From assembly GCF_014695395.1 (NCBI RefSeq), contig NZ_JACJOF010000023.1:1-64000 (forward strand): DNA of 64,000 nucleotides. Reading direction: 5' to 3'. Made by a program: the position numbers and the translations under genes. The notes under the pieces are model-generated. The model did not search any database. It saw nothing but the letters and a program-made list of their open reading frames with translations, and had not been told where the DNA came from. Below are positions 23,887 through 32,483 of this stretch, piece after piece (position 1 is the first letter of the stretch; each line of letters starts with the position of its first letter). This stretch comes from Nodosilinea sp. FACHB-131 (lineage in GTDB: Bacteria > Cyanobacteriota > Cyanobacteriia > Phormidesmidales > Phormidesmidaceae).

Positions 23887-26414
23887 AGCGGCATGGGCTC
23901 CTTGATCCCCTGTTCTTTTTCAATGAAAGTTTGGACGTGCTGCTGGTATTTGGCCAGGGTGCAGTCGAGCCACTCGCGGCTCTGGCTGTTGCCGTAGATA
24001 TGTACCAGGGGCTCGCCCGCGTCGGGCAGCACCAGCACCCAGTCGTCGGGGTTGTCACCTAAGATTTTAACGCCGTCGATCAGCTCTAGACGCTCGGGCG
24101 GGTTATCTTCTACCAAATAGCGCATCAGGGCACCTTTGACGGTCCAGGGGCAGCGCAGGGTTTGCATGCGGTAAGCCATGCGGGGCAGGTCTGACCAGAT
24201 CTGCCCAAGCGATCGCTGCTGTAGGCTCAAAATCTCAATCAGTTTGGCAATACAGAACATCGCGTCAAAGCCGGGGTGCAGCTCGGGGAAGATAAAGCCC
24301 ATTTCGCCGCTGCCGCCTAGCACCACGTTGGGATTGCTCTGGCAGGCTTCCATTAAAGCGGTGGGGTTGGCCTTGGTGCGTATCACTCGACCGTCGTGGC
24401 GGCGGGCGATGTGCTCGATCGCCCCCGACGTGTGCACCGGCACCACAATCGTGCCGCGAGGGTTGGTGGTCAGCATCATGTGGGCCATCAGCGAGGTCAG
24501 CACCTCACCGCGAATGCGGGTGCCCACCTCATCAACGAGAATCAACTGTTCGCCATTGGCCGACACCTGGGCCCCAAAGGTGGCCCGCAGCGCCTGCACC
24601 ACCTGCCCGAGCTGGCTGAGCATCACCTCACGCTCGTCGTTGGAGAGGGCTACCTGGCGCAGGCTGGCGTTGAGCACCACCGCGTCGCAGTCAAACTTGC
24701 CGAGAATCTGCGGCAGCACCGCCCCGGCCACGGCGTAGAGATAGTCGATCACCACCTTGGCCTGGCTGTTGGTCACGGCTTGGACGTTGAGATGCTTCTC
24801 AAAGGCGGTGGTGTAGGTAGAGACCACATCGGTGGGATTGGCGACGGTGCCGATTTCGTGAACGGGCGATCGCCGCAAATCTTCCTTAAAGTAGGCGCCC
24901 TCGATTTTCTTCTCTTTGCTCTTGGGGATATCGATGCCTTTCTCGTCAAAAAATTCGATCAGCACGTAGTCGGGGCGATCGGGGTGTAGCCGCACGTGAA
25001 TTCCCCCAGCGACGCCCATCGCCGCCAGCATGCTGCGGGCCACCGGAATGGCCGTCGCCTCCAGATTTTGAATGTTGATGCCAACAGACATCAGGCCCGC
25101 GATCAGCGATCGCGACACCATACGCGAAATGCTGCGCTGATCGCGCGAGACCGTGACTTGGGAGCCAGGCTTGAGGGTCGACCCGTAGGCCGCCCCCAGC
25201 TTGACCGCAAACTCAGGGGTGATGTCAATATTCGCCAGCCCGGCCACTCCCCGCTGGCCAAACAGATTGCGCTGCGCCGTGTTGCCCCAGATCAAGTTGA
25301 TGTTCAACGTTGCACCTGACTCGATTTGCTTGCTCGGCCAGACTCGCACGCCAGGGCTAATTTGCGCCTCTTCGCCCACCGAAGACAGGGGACCGATCAC
25401 CGCTCCCTCCAGCACGTGGGAGCGACGGTCAACCCGCGCCCCTCGGGCGATGGTGCAGGCCCGCAGGTGCACTTCATCGCCCACAATCGCGCCATTCCAC
25501 ACGATCGGTCGCTTGAGGTCGGCATCGCAGCCAATGGTGACGTTGTCACCAATTACGGTGCCTGGTTCGAGCACCGTGCGGGCACCGATGCGGCAGTTAT
25601 TGCCGATCATCACCGGCGGCTGAATCTGAACCGTTGGATCTATCTGGGTATTGTCGCCGATCCACACGCCGGGAGATGTCTCAGGGTATGCATAATTGAC
25701 CACCACTTTGCGGTGTAGGGCATCGTACTGAGCCTCTCGGTAGGCCTCCAGGTGGCCGACATCACACCAGTAGCCGCTGGCCACGTAGCCGTACATGGGT
25801 TCCCCCTTATCCAACAGCAGGGGAAACAGATCTTTAGAGAAGTCAGATTCTTCGTTGTCGGGCAGATAGTCGAGCACCTCGGGTTCGAGAATGTAGGTGC
25901 CGGTATTGACTGTGTCAGAAAAAATTTCGCTGGCGGAGGGCTTTTCTAGGAACCGCTTGATGCGCCCCTCTTCATCGGTAATCACCACGCCAAATTCGAT
26001 CGGGTTGGGCACTCGAGTTAGCACCAGGGTGGCCTTGGCGCCCTTCTGCCGGTGAAATGCGATCGCCGCTGTGAGGTCAAAGTCGGTAACACTGTCGCCG
26101 CTAATCACCACAAACGTGTCGGTGAGCAGGTCAGCGATATTCTTGACGCAGCCCGCCGTGCCTAGGGGCTGGTCTTCTTCGACGGCGTAGGTCATCTGCA
26201 CGCCAAAATCGCGGCCGTCGCTAAAGTAATTGCGCATCACATCGGGCAAGTAAAAGAGGGTAGCAATCACCTCATCGATGCCGTGGCGCTTGAGCAGATT
26301 GACAATGTGTTCGGCGATCGGGCGGTTGAGGATCGGCACCATGGGTTTGGGCAAGTCACAGGTTAGAGGCCGCAAACGGGTTCCTGAACCACCGGCCATT
26401 AGCACTGCGCGCAT
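23883..26414 (-). CDS. Mannose-1-phosphate guanylyltransferase/phosphomannomutase-like fusion
   Basis: 843 aa. ATG at 26414 chosen because AAGGAG lies 6 nt upstream. Domain order: NTP-transferase (MAGGSGTRLRPLT at 6-18), a left-handed beta-helix of hexapeptide repeats (about 250-370), then a phosphohexomutase-like region. In that region the phosphoserine loop (TASHNP in true mutases) reads HVRLHPDRPD, followed by FFDEKG, so the catalytic serine is missing and mutase activity is doubtful. The family is common in cyanobacteria and should make GDP-mannose or a related NDP-sugar for envelope polysaccharide. Confidence 0.88.
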   Translation of the reverse strand: MRAVLMAGGSGTRLRPLTCDLPKPMVPILNRPIAEHIVNLLKRHGIDEVIATLFYLPDVMRNYFSDGRDFGVQMTYAVEEDQPLGTAGCVKNIADLLTDTFVVISGDSVTDFDLTAAIAFHRQKGAKATLVLTRVPNPIEFGVVITDEEGRIKRFLEKPSASEIFSDTVNTGTYILEPEVLDYLPDNEESDFSKDLFPLLLDKGEPMYGYVASGYWCDVGHLEAYREAQYDALHRKVVVNYAYPETSPGVWIGDNTQIDPTVQIQPPVMIGNNCRIGARTVLEPGTVIGDNVTIGCDADLKRPIVWNGAIVGDEVHLRACTIARGARVDRRSHVLEGAVIGPLSSVGEEAQISPGVRVWPSKQIESGATLNINLIWGNTAQRNLFGQRGVAGLANIDITPEFAVKLGAAYGSTLKPGSQVTVSRDQRSISRMVSRSLIAGLMSVGINIQNLEATAIPVARSMLAAMGVAGGIHVRLHPDRPDYVLIEFFDEKGIDIPKSKEKKIEGAYFKEDLRRSPVHEIGTVANPTDVVSTYTTAFEKHLNVQAVTNSQAKVVIDYLYAVAGAVLPQILGKFDCDAVVLNASLRQVALSNDEREVMLSQLGQVVQALRATFGAQVSANGEQLILVDEVGTRIRGEVLTSLMAHMMLTTNPRGTIVVPVHTSGAIEHIARRHDGRVIRTKANPTALMEACQSNPNVVLGGSGEMGFIFPELHPGFDAMFCIAKLIEILSLQQRSLGQIWSDLPRMAYRMQTLRCPWTVKGALMRYLVEDNPPERLELIDGVKILGDNPDDWVLVLPDAGEPLVHIYGNSQSREWLDCTLAKYQQHVQTFIEKEQGIKEPMPL

Positions 26415-26733
26415 AGAGTCTCCTTGCTGCGTAAACATTCCTGATGGGGGTTGCCCCGGCTCTAGCTAGGGCTCTCAACAAATACCGAACACAACCATCG
26501 ACAGGGATATCTATAACATTACTCCGGCATTGATCCGCTTAAAGATAGATTGGAGTAAATGTATATAGAGCTATGTTCCATCCGGGTCAAATCTGTTTCG
26601 ACTCGCCATAACCGTTTCCTCCCGCCGCGCCTTGGGGAGCAAACGTTTGGAAAATTGGGGCAATGGCGGGCAACCGGAAGCAACGTTGGTATTGTAGAAG
26701 CATAGGTGAACCGGGTAGAAAGGAGCAGTGACT

Positions 26734-26916
26734 ATGGGTACATTGATCGCGCTTTTGTTGGCCGTTATCTACGGCGGTGGGGCCTTTAAGTTTTGGACAG
26801 GGTTCAACCGCACCAACTTCACCGACGGCAGGGTTAAGTTCACCCTGCTGTGGCCGCTGTTCTTGGCCCTCAACAAGTCGTACCGGCAAAACTTTAGCCG
26901 AGCGTTGAAAGGATGA
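26734..26916 (+). CDS. Small conserved-looking membrane protein
   Basis: 60 aa. ATG at 26734 chosen over the GTG at 26728 because AAGGAG at 26719-26724 gives 9-nt spacing. One membrane helix (residues 2-20, GTLIALLLAVIYGGGAFKFW), then a short domain with a second hydrophobic stretch (FTLLWPLFLALNKSYRQNF). Overlaps the methyltransferase start by 4 nt (ATGA). I have no named family; the coupling suggests a shared function. Confidence 0.75.
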   Translation: MGTLIALLLAVIYGGGAFKFWTGFNRTNFTDGRVKFTLLWPLFLALNKSYRQNFSRALKG

Positions 26917-27629
26917 AAGGCGAAGGGATGAGTCGCCTGCCCGCCGCCGACCCTTCTCCCTGGGGTGCCCAGGTGCAGGCTGTGGCCCGGCGCTACGACC
27001 ACGAGTTTGGCGGCAAGGCCTTTGATCTGCCCCCCGAGGTAGAAGAAATGGCGGTATTCCAGGACTGGATTGCCGGTACGCTGACGCCGCGTATTTCGAC
27101 GCCCTTTTGGGAGTCGGTGAAGCCCCGCAAGCGCGATCGCTGCCTAGATATCGGCTGCGGCATCAGCTTTTTGATCTACCCCTGGCGCGAGTGGGATGCC
27201 CTGTTTCAGGGCCACGAGATTAGCTCCGTGGCCTGCGCGGCGCTGACTGCTCGCGGCCCCCAGCTCAACTCAAAGCTGTTCAAGGGTGTCACCCAAGGCG
27301 CCGCTCACCGGCTGGAGTATGAGCCCCAGACCTTCGACATGGCGATCGCCACGGGTGTCAGCTGCTATTATCCTGCTGACTATTGGGCCACGGTGCTGCA
27401 ACAGGTAAAAAAGGTCCTCAAGCCCGGCGGCTGGTTTTTGTTCGACGCCATCAACCCCGAAGCCGAGCTAGCCGAACCCTGGGCCATTCTTGAGACCTAC
27501 CTGGGGGCCGAGGTGCATCTAGAAGCCCTCGATCGCTGGCCCGCCCTAGTCAAAGCCGAGGGCGCAAGGGTCGTTTCCACCAAGGACTATGAGCTGTTTC
27601 GCCTCTTCAAGGTGAAGTGGGACGCTTAG
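26913..27629 (+). CDS. Class I SAM-dependent methyltransferase
   Basis: 238 aa. SAM-binding motif I is CLDIGCGISF; motif post-I ends FQGHEIS; motif IV region TFDMAIATGVSCYY, followed by VLKPGGWFLFDAI (motif VI). The N-terminus is Pro/charged and cytoplasmic. Coupled by ATGA overlap to the 60-aa membrane protein. The conserved aromatic pair after motif IV resembles small-molecule or pigment methyltransferases, but the substrate is not readable from sequence. Confidence 0.82.
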   Translation: MKGEGMSRLPAADPSPWGAQVQAVARRYDHEFGGKAFDLPPEVEEMAVFQDWIAGTLTPRISTPFWESVKPRKRDRCLDIGCGISFLIYPWREWDALFQGHEISSVACAALTARGPQLNSKLFKGVTQGAAHRLEYEPQTFDMAIATGVSCYYPADYWATVLQQVKKVLKPGGWFLFDAINPEAELAEPWAILETYLGAEVHLEALDRWPALVKAEGARVVSTKDYELFRLFKVKWDA

Positions 27630-27635
27630 GAGGCA

Positions 27636-27712
27636 GTTTTGAATTTTGAGCTTTGAGTTTTGAATTCAAAACTAAGCACTTAAAACTCAAAACTCTTCCC
27701 CTTCTCCCCACT
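27636..27712. repeat. A/T-rich palindrome (family C)
   Basis: GAGTTTTGAATTCAAAACT is a near-perfect palindrome embedded in further TTTTGA and TCAAAA copies: GTTTTGAATTTTGAGCTTT on the left and ACTTAAAACTCAAAACTC on the right, followed by a C/T-rich stretch. A related inner palindrome is in 28552-28635. It sits directly after the methyltransferase stop. Confidence 0.6.
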
Positions 27713-27762
27713 GCCCCTGATTGCGCTACCATTAGCGGCGACATTTGGTCGAGAGGTCGCGC

Positions 27763-28503
27763 ATGGGGTTGGGTTCGGGAAACGCCAAACTGGGTCTAGG
27801 ACTGCTGCTACTCGTTCTACTGGGTGGCTGCAACCGGGGTGCTGAGGTCTCTGACGCAGTTTCTAGTGGGGTCAAGAGCACGCCCACGGCTGCAACCGAG
27901 GCGGCGGCACTAACGGAGGACGGTGGCTATCGATCGACACCCATTGACCCTATTCGCACCGCTCAGCTGGTGACCCAGGGGGAGGGGTCACAAGTGAATT
28001 TGCGATCGCAGCCCACCACCCAATCTGACTCGCGAGGCTATGGCCTTGGCGGCGACGTGGTGACGCTGCTGCGCCTGGCCGAGGGCGAAGGGGGCCTGAG
28101 CTGGTACTACGTCAAGTTTGCTCAGTCCGAAGCCGAGGGCTGGGTACGGGGCGACTTTATCGACACCAGCGCCCAGGTCGCTGCGCCGTCTCCCACCGCT
28201 GAAGAAATCACCACTGGCCCCTGCGGAGACAACCGACCGGAGGCGTTTTTTGAAACGAAGTCATTTAATATTCACCTGTGCCAAACCCCCCAGGGGCTGA
28301 GCTACATCGGCACCAACAAAACCAACAACAAAACCCTCACCACCGCCGACGTGCGCGATAGCCAAGGTACCTACATTGCCATCGACGGCAACCAGCAATA
28401 CCACGTTAGCGATCAGGCCCTAGCGGTGTACCAGGTGAACGGCGGTAGCTACGACCAGCTCGAAGGCGAAGACGTGATTCGCCACGAGCGGTTTTTGTAT
28501 TGA
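27763..28503 (+). CDS. SH3b-domain lipoprotein
   Basis: 246 aa from the ATG at 27763, preceded by GAGAGG. The signal peptide ends in the lipobox LLGGC (about residues 17-21), so it should be a membrane-anchored periplasmic lipoprotein. A bacterial SH3 domain spans about 65-130 (QVNLRSQPTTQS, YVKFAQSEAEGWVRGDFI). The C-terminal half holds a domain with a CGDNRPEAFFETKSFNIHLCQ disulfide-like pair and YIGTNK, seen in cyanobacterial extracytoplasmic proteins. Probably cell-wall binding; function unknown. Confidence 0.8.
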   Translation: MGLGSGNAKLGLGLLLLVLLGGCNRGAEVSDAVSSGVKSTPTAATEAAALTEDGGYRSTPIDPIRTAQLVTQGEGSQVNLRSQPTTQSDSRGYGLGGDVVTLLRLAEGEGGLSWYYVKFAQSEAEGWVRGDFIDTSAQVAAPSPTAEEITTGPCGDNRPEAFFETKSFNIHLCQTPQGLSYIGTNKTNNKTLTTADVRDSQGTYIAIDGNQQYHVSDQALAVYQVNGGSYDQLEGEDVIRHERFLY

Positions 28504-28680
28504 GAATGAGGGGATGGGGGAGATAGGGAGGATGAGGGAGATAGAGAGGAGAGTTTTAAGTTCTGAATTTTGAAGTTTAAGTTTTGGTTGTACACAAAAC
28601 ATTCAAAACTTAAAACTAAGCGTTCAGAACTTTTCTCCCCATCTCCTCCATCTTCCTCATCTCCCCCACCCCTCACCCAA
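28504..28680. repeat. Nested palindrome, family B arms around a family C core
   Basis: Outer G/A-rich arm (GGGGATGGGGGAGATAGGG and following) and outer C/T-rich arm (CTCCCCATCTCCTCCATC and following) enclose an inner A/T palindrome (GAAGTTTAAGTTTTG, then CAAAACTTAAAACTAAG). The whole 177 nt could form one long rod. It lies between convergent genes and may end both transcripts. Confidence 0.6.
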
Positions 28681-28683
28681 TCC

Positions 28684-30576
28684 CTAACCAGGCGGAATTT
28701 CATCCCGCGCCGGTGCCCGATCGGGTGGGGCCAAATCCACCGGAGCTGGGGAATAGGGATCCTCATATTCCTGGGGAGGTTGAGTCTCAAACGCCTCTGG
28801 TAGAGGTTCAGTCTCAAATTCTCCTGGGGGGCTGAGCGGGGCGGGGGTGGCGCCGCTGCCGCCAACGGGGGCCACAGGCTGGGCCATTTCGGCGTGGATG
28901 GTTTCGGTCATGCGGCGGATGAGCTCGCTGGCGCGGCCGTCGTTGGAGGGGCGCTGCACCAGTACGGCTAGGGCGTAGCGCTTGCCGTTGGGCACATCGA
29001 CTAGGGCGACATCGCCCAGCATGGCCTCGATATCGCCGGTTTTGTTGGCTAGCAGTGAGCCATCGCGAATGCCGGAGGGAATCAGGCTTTCATTCTCGGT
29101 GCGCTGCATGATGCTGAAGAGGCGATCGCGCGACCTGGGCGTCAGCAGCCCCCCCTGGTCAATCAGGGCCATCAGCAGGGTCAGGTCTTTGGCGCTGGTG
29201 GTGTTGGTGCCGTCTAGGTCAGGCAGAGCATTGCGCAGCACGGTGTGCTCTAGCCCCCAGGCGGTAAAGGTCTGGTTGAGCGCCTCAATGCCTCCCAGGG
29301 CGGCAATCATCATGTTGGTAGCGGTATTGTCGCTAGTCACAATCATGCGGGTGGCGATATCTAGGGCGGTGTATTCGGTGCCCACCGCTTCACCGCGCAG
29401 GGTGCCTGAGCCGTTCGCCATGTACTCCTCTTGCAGGGCCATGGATTGGTTGAGGGCTAGAGTGCCCGCGTCGACCTGCTGCAAAAAAGCCACCAAAATT
29501 GGCACCTTAATGGTGCTGGCCGAGGCAACGGGTTCGGCTCCGCCCAAGTCGATATACTGGCCCGAATCGAGATCGACAGCAAAGCTGACTGGGGTGAGGC
29601 CCGGAGTCAGGGTGGACAGCTGCTCAAGCTCGCCCTTGAGATGAGAAATTTCGCCGGTCAGGCGCAGATCGGCCACGGTGGCAGCGGTGCCCTGCACCAG
29701 AGAACCACCAGCGGCGCGACCGGGCTTGGCCTGGGCGGCGGCGGGGGTAGCTTCCCCAGGGGCAGCCACGTTGCTGGGACTGAGCACCGATAGCAGGGTG
29801 CCGGCGATCGCCGCTACCCCCACCCCCAAAATAATCAGGCGAATCAGATAGAGCAGCGGCAGGGGAGGATTGGCCAGCCGTCGCCGGGCCGTCGCCGCCC
29901 GCGATCGTCGGGGCGGCATCGAACTGTCGCCTGCACCGCCGGGGTTAGCCGCCTCTTCCAGCACACCGGGGGCCGATAGGCCAACCCGCTGGGTTGGAGG
30001 GGCAGTGGGAGCGATCGCCGCGCGTCGAGACTGAGGACGTAGGGGGGTGACGTTGGGGGGCAGGGCTCTGGCGACGGTCTGCCCTCCCGCTGGAGCGATC
30101 GCACCGTTGGGATTCAAGGTGCTGGGGTGAATGCTGTGGGGATGCATTTGCAGCGGCGGGGCACCAGGTCGAGGCGGGCTCGGCGGAGCCGCCTGAACCA
30201 CGCGAGCCGGGCGAGGCTCAAAGATCCGCCCCTTGGGCGCAGCGGGCTTGGGGCTGCTGGGCTGGGCTGGGCCCCGGCGGAAGGTTGGCAACGAAGCGTT
30301 GCGGGGGGTAGGGCGAATGACCGGCTCGTCGGGCTCCACCGGAGTTGGGCCGAAGTCGGGGGCGAGCTGCTGGTGCTGCCGCCACTGGTTGCGGCGGCGG
30401 GCCTCGGGCGACGGGCGCTGCTGCCCGTCATTGCCCCAGCCGCCGGGGTCGGCTTCGCCCGGCAGCTGAAGCTCGTCGCGACCAGGGCTAGGCCTGGGGT
30501 TTGACTCTCCCCAGGGCGAGCCCGCCTGAGGACGGCCTGCCGAAAATGGATTGCGAGGATCGTCGTACTGTGCCAT
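28684..30576 (-). CDS. Membrane-anchored class A beta-lactamase-fold protein with long disordered N-terminus
   Basis: 630 aa. Residues 1-230 are Pro/Arg/Gly-rich and disordered; one membrane helix spans about 239-264; the rest is a beta-lactamase-fold domain facing the periplasm. Catalytic SxxK is Ser354-Thr-Ile-Lys357, SDN is 415-417, and KTG follows in LLANKTGDIEAML. The omega-loop glutamate motif ExxLN of true class A enzymes is not seen between SDN and KTG (LRNALPDLDGTNTTSAKDL there), so deacylation may be poor and a cell-wall peptidase or binding role is as likely as antibiotic resistance. Confidence 0.85.
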   Translation of the reverse strand: MAQYDDPRNPFSAGRPQAGSPWGESNPRPSPGRDELQLPGEADPGGWGNDGQQRPSPEARRRNQWRQHQQLAPDFGPTPVEPDEPVIRPTPRNASLPTFRRGPAQPSSPKPAAPKGRIFEPRPARVVQAAPPSPPRPGAPPLQMHPHSIHPSTLNPNGAIAPAGGQTVARALPPNVTPLRPQSRRAAIAPTAPPTQRVGLSAPGVLEEAANPGGAGDSSMPPRRSRAATARRRLANPPLPLLYLIRLIILGVGVAAIAGTLLSVLSPSNVAAPGEATPAAAQAKPGRAAGGSLVQGTAATVADLRLTGEISHLKGELEQLSTLTPGLTPVSFAVDLDSGQYIDLGGAEPVASASTIKVPILVAFLQQVDAGTLALNQSMALQEEYMANGSGTLRGEAVGTEYTALDIATRMIVTSDNTATNMMIAALGGIEALNQTFTAWGLEHTVLRNALPDLDGTNTTSAKDLTLLMALIDQGGLLTPRSRDRLFSIMQRTENESLIPSGIRDGSLLANKTGDIEAMLGDVALVDVPNGKRYALAVLVQRPSNDGRASELIRRMTETIHAEMAQPVAPVGGSGATPAPLSPPGEFETEPLPEAFETQPPQEYEDPYSPAPVDLAPPDRAPARDEIPPG

Positions 30577-30640
30577 TGTCTTTCGCCCTGTGCCTTTTGC
30601 CCTGTGTGCCCGTTCACCCGTCTGTCGCTGCGATCGAGGA

Positions 30641-31417
30641 TTAGTCGTTTGTGGGAGCCTGGCTGGCTGCCCAGTTGATCTGCCGCAAAACGCCCCTAAG
30701 CATAGCCAATTCTTGGCGATCGGGACCGGCTCGATGCAGCAATCGCCGCAGTTTAGCCATGCGGCTTGCGGCGGTATGGGGGTAAAGATAACCGATTTTC
30801 AGCAAAACGATTTCCAAATCTTGATAAAAGCCCTCTATCTGCTCCAGAGGGGCCAAATGCCCCGTCGTCGCCGCCACCTCCACGGCCGGAAACGCTGCCC
30901 CTAGCGCCTCAGCCATTGCCACCCGATGGAGCAAGTAGGCACAGACCGCCACTGCCTGGGCCAGATTTAACGACGGGTAACTGTCGCTGGCCGGAATGCG
31001 CACCCAGCGCTGGGCATAGATCAGTTCGTCATTGCTCAGCCCCCGGTCTTCGGGGCCAAAAATCAGGGCGGCGGCAAAACTCTCGGCTGGCGTAGGGGGC
31101 AGCAGCCAGGGCAGAGCGGTCTCCGGCAGCTCTAGGGGCTGGTCTTGACGGTGCAGGCGACCGGTGGTAGCGATCGCCCGCTCACACCCCGCGATCGCCT
31201 CAGGCAGGCTCAACACCGTAGTCGCCGCTGCCAGCACATCGCCACCGTGCACTGCCATGCGCTGGGCCTCCTCCGCAGCCGGATCGCATTGGGGATTGAC
31301 CAACACCAGATGGCGCAGCCCCATATTCTTCATGACCCGCGCCGTAGCACCCACGTTTAAAGGCCCCGCCGGCTCGACCAGGACAATGCGAATTTGGTCT
31401 AGCTGCCAGAGGGACAT
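30641..31417 (-). CDS. trmJ: TrmJ-like tRNA 2'-O-methyltransferase (SPOUT)
   Basis: 258 aa SpoU/TrmH-fold (trefoil-knot) methyltransferase. Motif 1 is RIVLVEPAGPLNVGATARVMKN, motif 2 is IFGPEDRGLSNDEL, and motif 3 is SYPSLNLAQAVAVCAY. TrmJ modifies C32/U32 in tRNA anticodon loops. It is preceded upstream (31428-31503) by an intergenic palindrome and then the response regulator gene, on the same strand. Confidence 0.88.
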   Translation of the reverse strand: MSLWQLDQIRIVLVEPAGPLNVGATARVMKNMGLRHLVLVNPQCDPAAEEAQRMAVHGGDVLAAATTVLSLPEAIAGCERAIATTGRLHRQDQPLELPETALPWLLPPTPAESFAAALIFGPEDRGLSNDELIYAQRWVRIPASDSYPSLNLAQAVAVCAYLLHRVAMAEALGAAFPAVEVAATTGHLAPLEQIEGFYQDLEIVLLKIGYLYPHTAASRMAKLRRLLHRAGPDRQELAMLRGVLRQINWAASQAPTND

Positions 31418-31427
31418 GGGGAAGTGG

Positions 31428-31503
31428 AGTAGGGTTCAAGGTACAAGGTACAGGGTTTACGGCGACGCCTTGAACCTTAAACCCTGTACCTCAACCCCTC
31501 TAC
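31428..31503. repeat. Palindrome of repeat family A
   Basis: AGGTACAGGGTTTA (31446-31459) and TAAACCCTGTACCT (31478-31491) form a perfect 14-bp stem, with GGGTTCAAGGTACA and TTGAACC copies flanking it. It lies between the response regulator and trmJ. Related palindromes are at 54130-54199 and 55753-55834. Confidence 0.7.
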
Positions 31504-31507
31504 AGTC

Positions 31508-32221
31508 CTACCCTGCCTCATCCTCAAACCGATAGCCCACACCGGTCACAGTTTTGACAAAGGTGGGCTGCGACGAGTCGGGTTCAACCTTTTTGCGCAG
31601 GCGGGCGATGTGGGTATCGACGACGCGCTCGTCGCCAAAGAAGTCTTCGCCCCAGAGTTTTTCGATCAGGTGGTGGCGGCTCCAGACCCGGCCGGGGTAG
31701 CTCATAAAGGTGGACAGCAGGTCAAATTCTAGAGGGGTGAGATCGAGCAGTTCTAAGTCGCCAGAGTCAAGCTGGCGATGAGCGGTGCGCTGGTCGAGGT
31801 CGAGGCTAAAGTGAGCCGTGCGGTAGGTCTGAGCGGGGGCCTCCTGACTGTGACGCAGGCTGCGGCGCAGCAGGGCTCGCACCCGGGCCACCAGTTCCCT
31901 GGGGCTAAAGGGCTTGACTAGATAGTCATCGGCTCCAGTAGACAGACCAATGATGCGGTCAATTTCTTCGCCCCGGGCTGTGAGCATGAGAATGTAGGGG
32001 TCTTTGGCCCCTGGCCCCTGGCGCACGCGGGCGCACACCTCCAGACCGTCGAGCTTGGGCAGCATGACGTCGAGAATCATCAGATCGGGCTGGAGAGTCT
32101 GCTGGTAGCGCAGGGCAGTTTCGCCGTCGTCGCAGACTTCACAGGTAAAACCCTCTTTTTCGAGGTAAAGCCGAATCAGGCGGGCAATTTCGGCTTCGTC
32201 TTCCACAATTAGAATCAGCAC
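31508..32221 (-). CDS. OmpR/PhoB-family response regulator
   Basis: 237 aa: receiver domain with phospho-acceptor Asp51 (LMILDVMLPK), Asp8/Glu9 pocket and Lys in DDYLVKPFSP, then an OmpR-type winged helix (LTPLEFDLLSTFMSYPGRVWSR, recognition helix VVDTHIARLRKKVEP). No histidine kinase gene is adjacent, so it is an orphan; its kinase is elsewhere. I cannot match it with confidence to a named cyanobacterial regulator such as RpaA/B. Confidence 0.9.
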   Translation of the reverse strand: MLILIVEDEAEIARLIRLYLEKEGFTCEVCDDGETALRYQQTLQPDLMILDVMLPKLDGLEVCARVRQGPGAKDPYILMLTARGEEIDRIIGLSTGADDYLVKPFSPRELVARVRALLRRSLRHSQEAPAQTYRTAHFSLDLDQRTAHRQLDSGDLELLDLTPLEFDLLSTFMSYPGRVWSRHHLIEKLWGEDFFGDERVVDTHIARLRKKVEPDSSQPTFVKTVTGVGYRFEDEAG

Positions 32222-32483
32222 CGCGATCTATCACCCCAGATATCTTGTCCCAGAATATCAACCTTGCACTAGCATACTCACTAAGGAAGTCCCTGCCCCA
32301 CTCGGGTTAGTCCTTGGGCTAGGCCACAGACTGGGCGTTGGGAGCAGCCGCAACAGTACAACTCAGGGTTAAGCCTAGGCTTGGGAGCACTTTAAACAAC
32401 CTGGGGTTCTCCGCCTGGGTTGTTCAGTCTGGTCGTTCACGCTTTGGAGCACTACGGCTTGGGGCAATATCCATCGGTACGCC

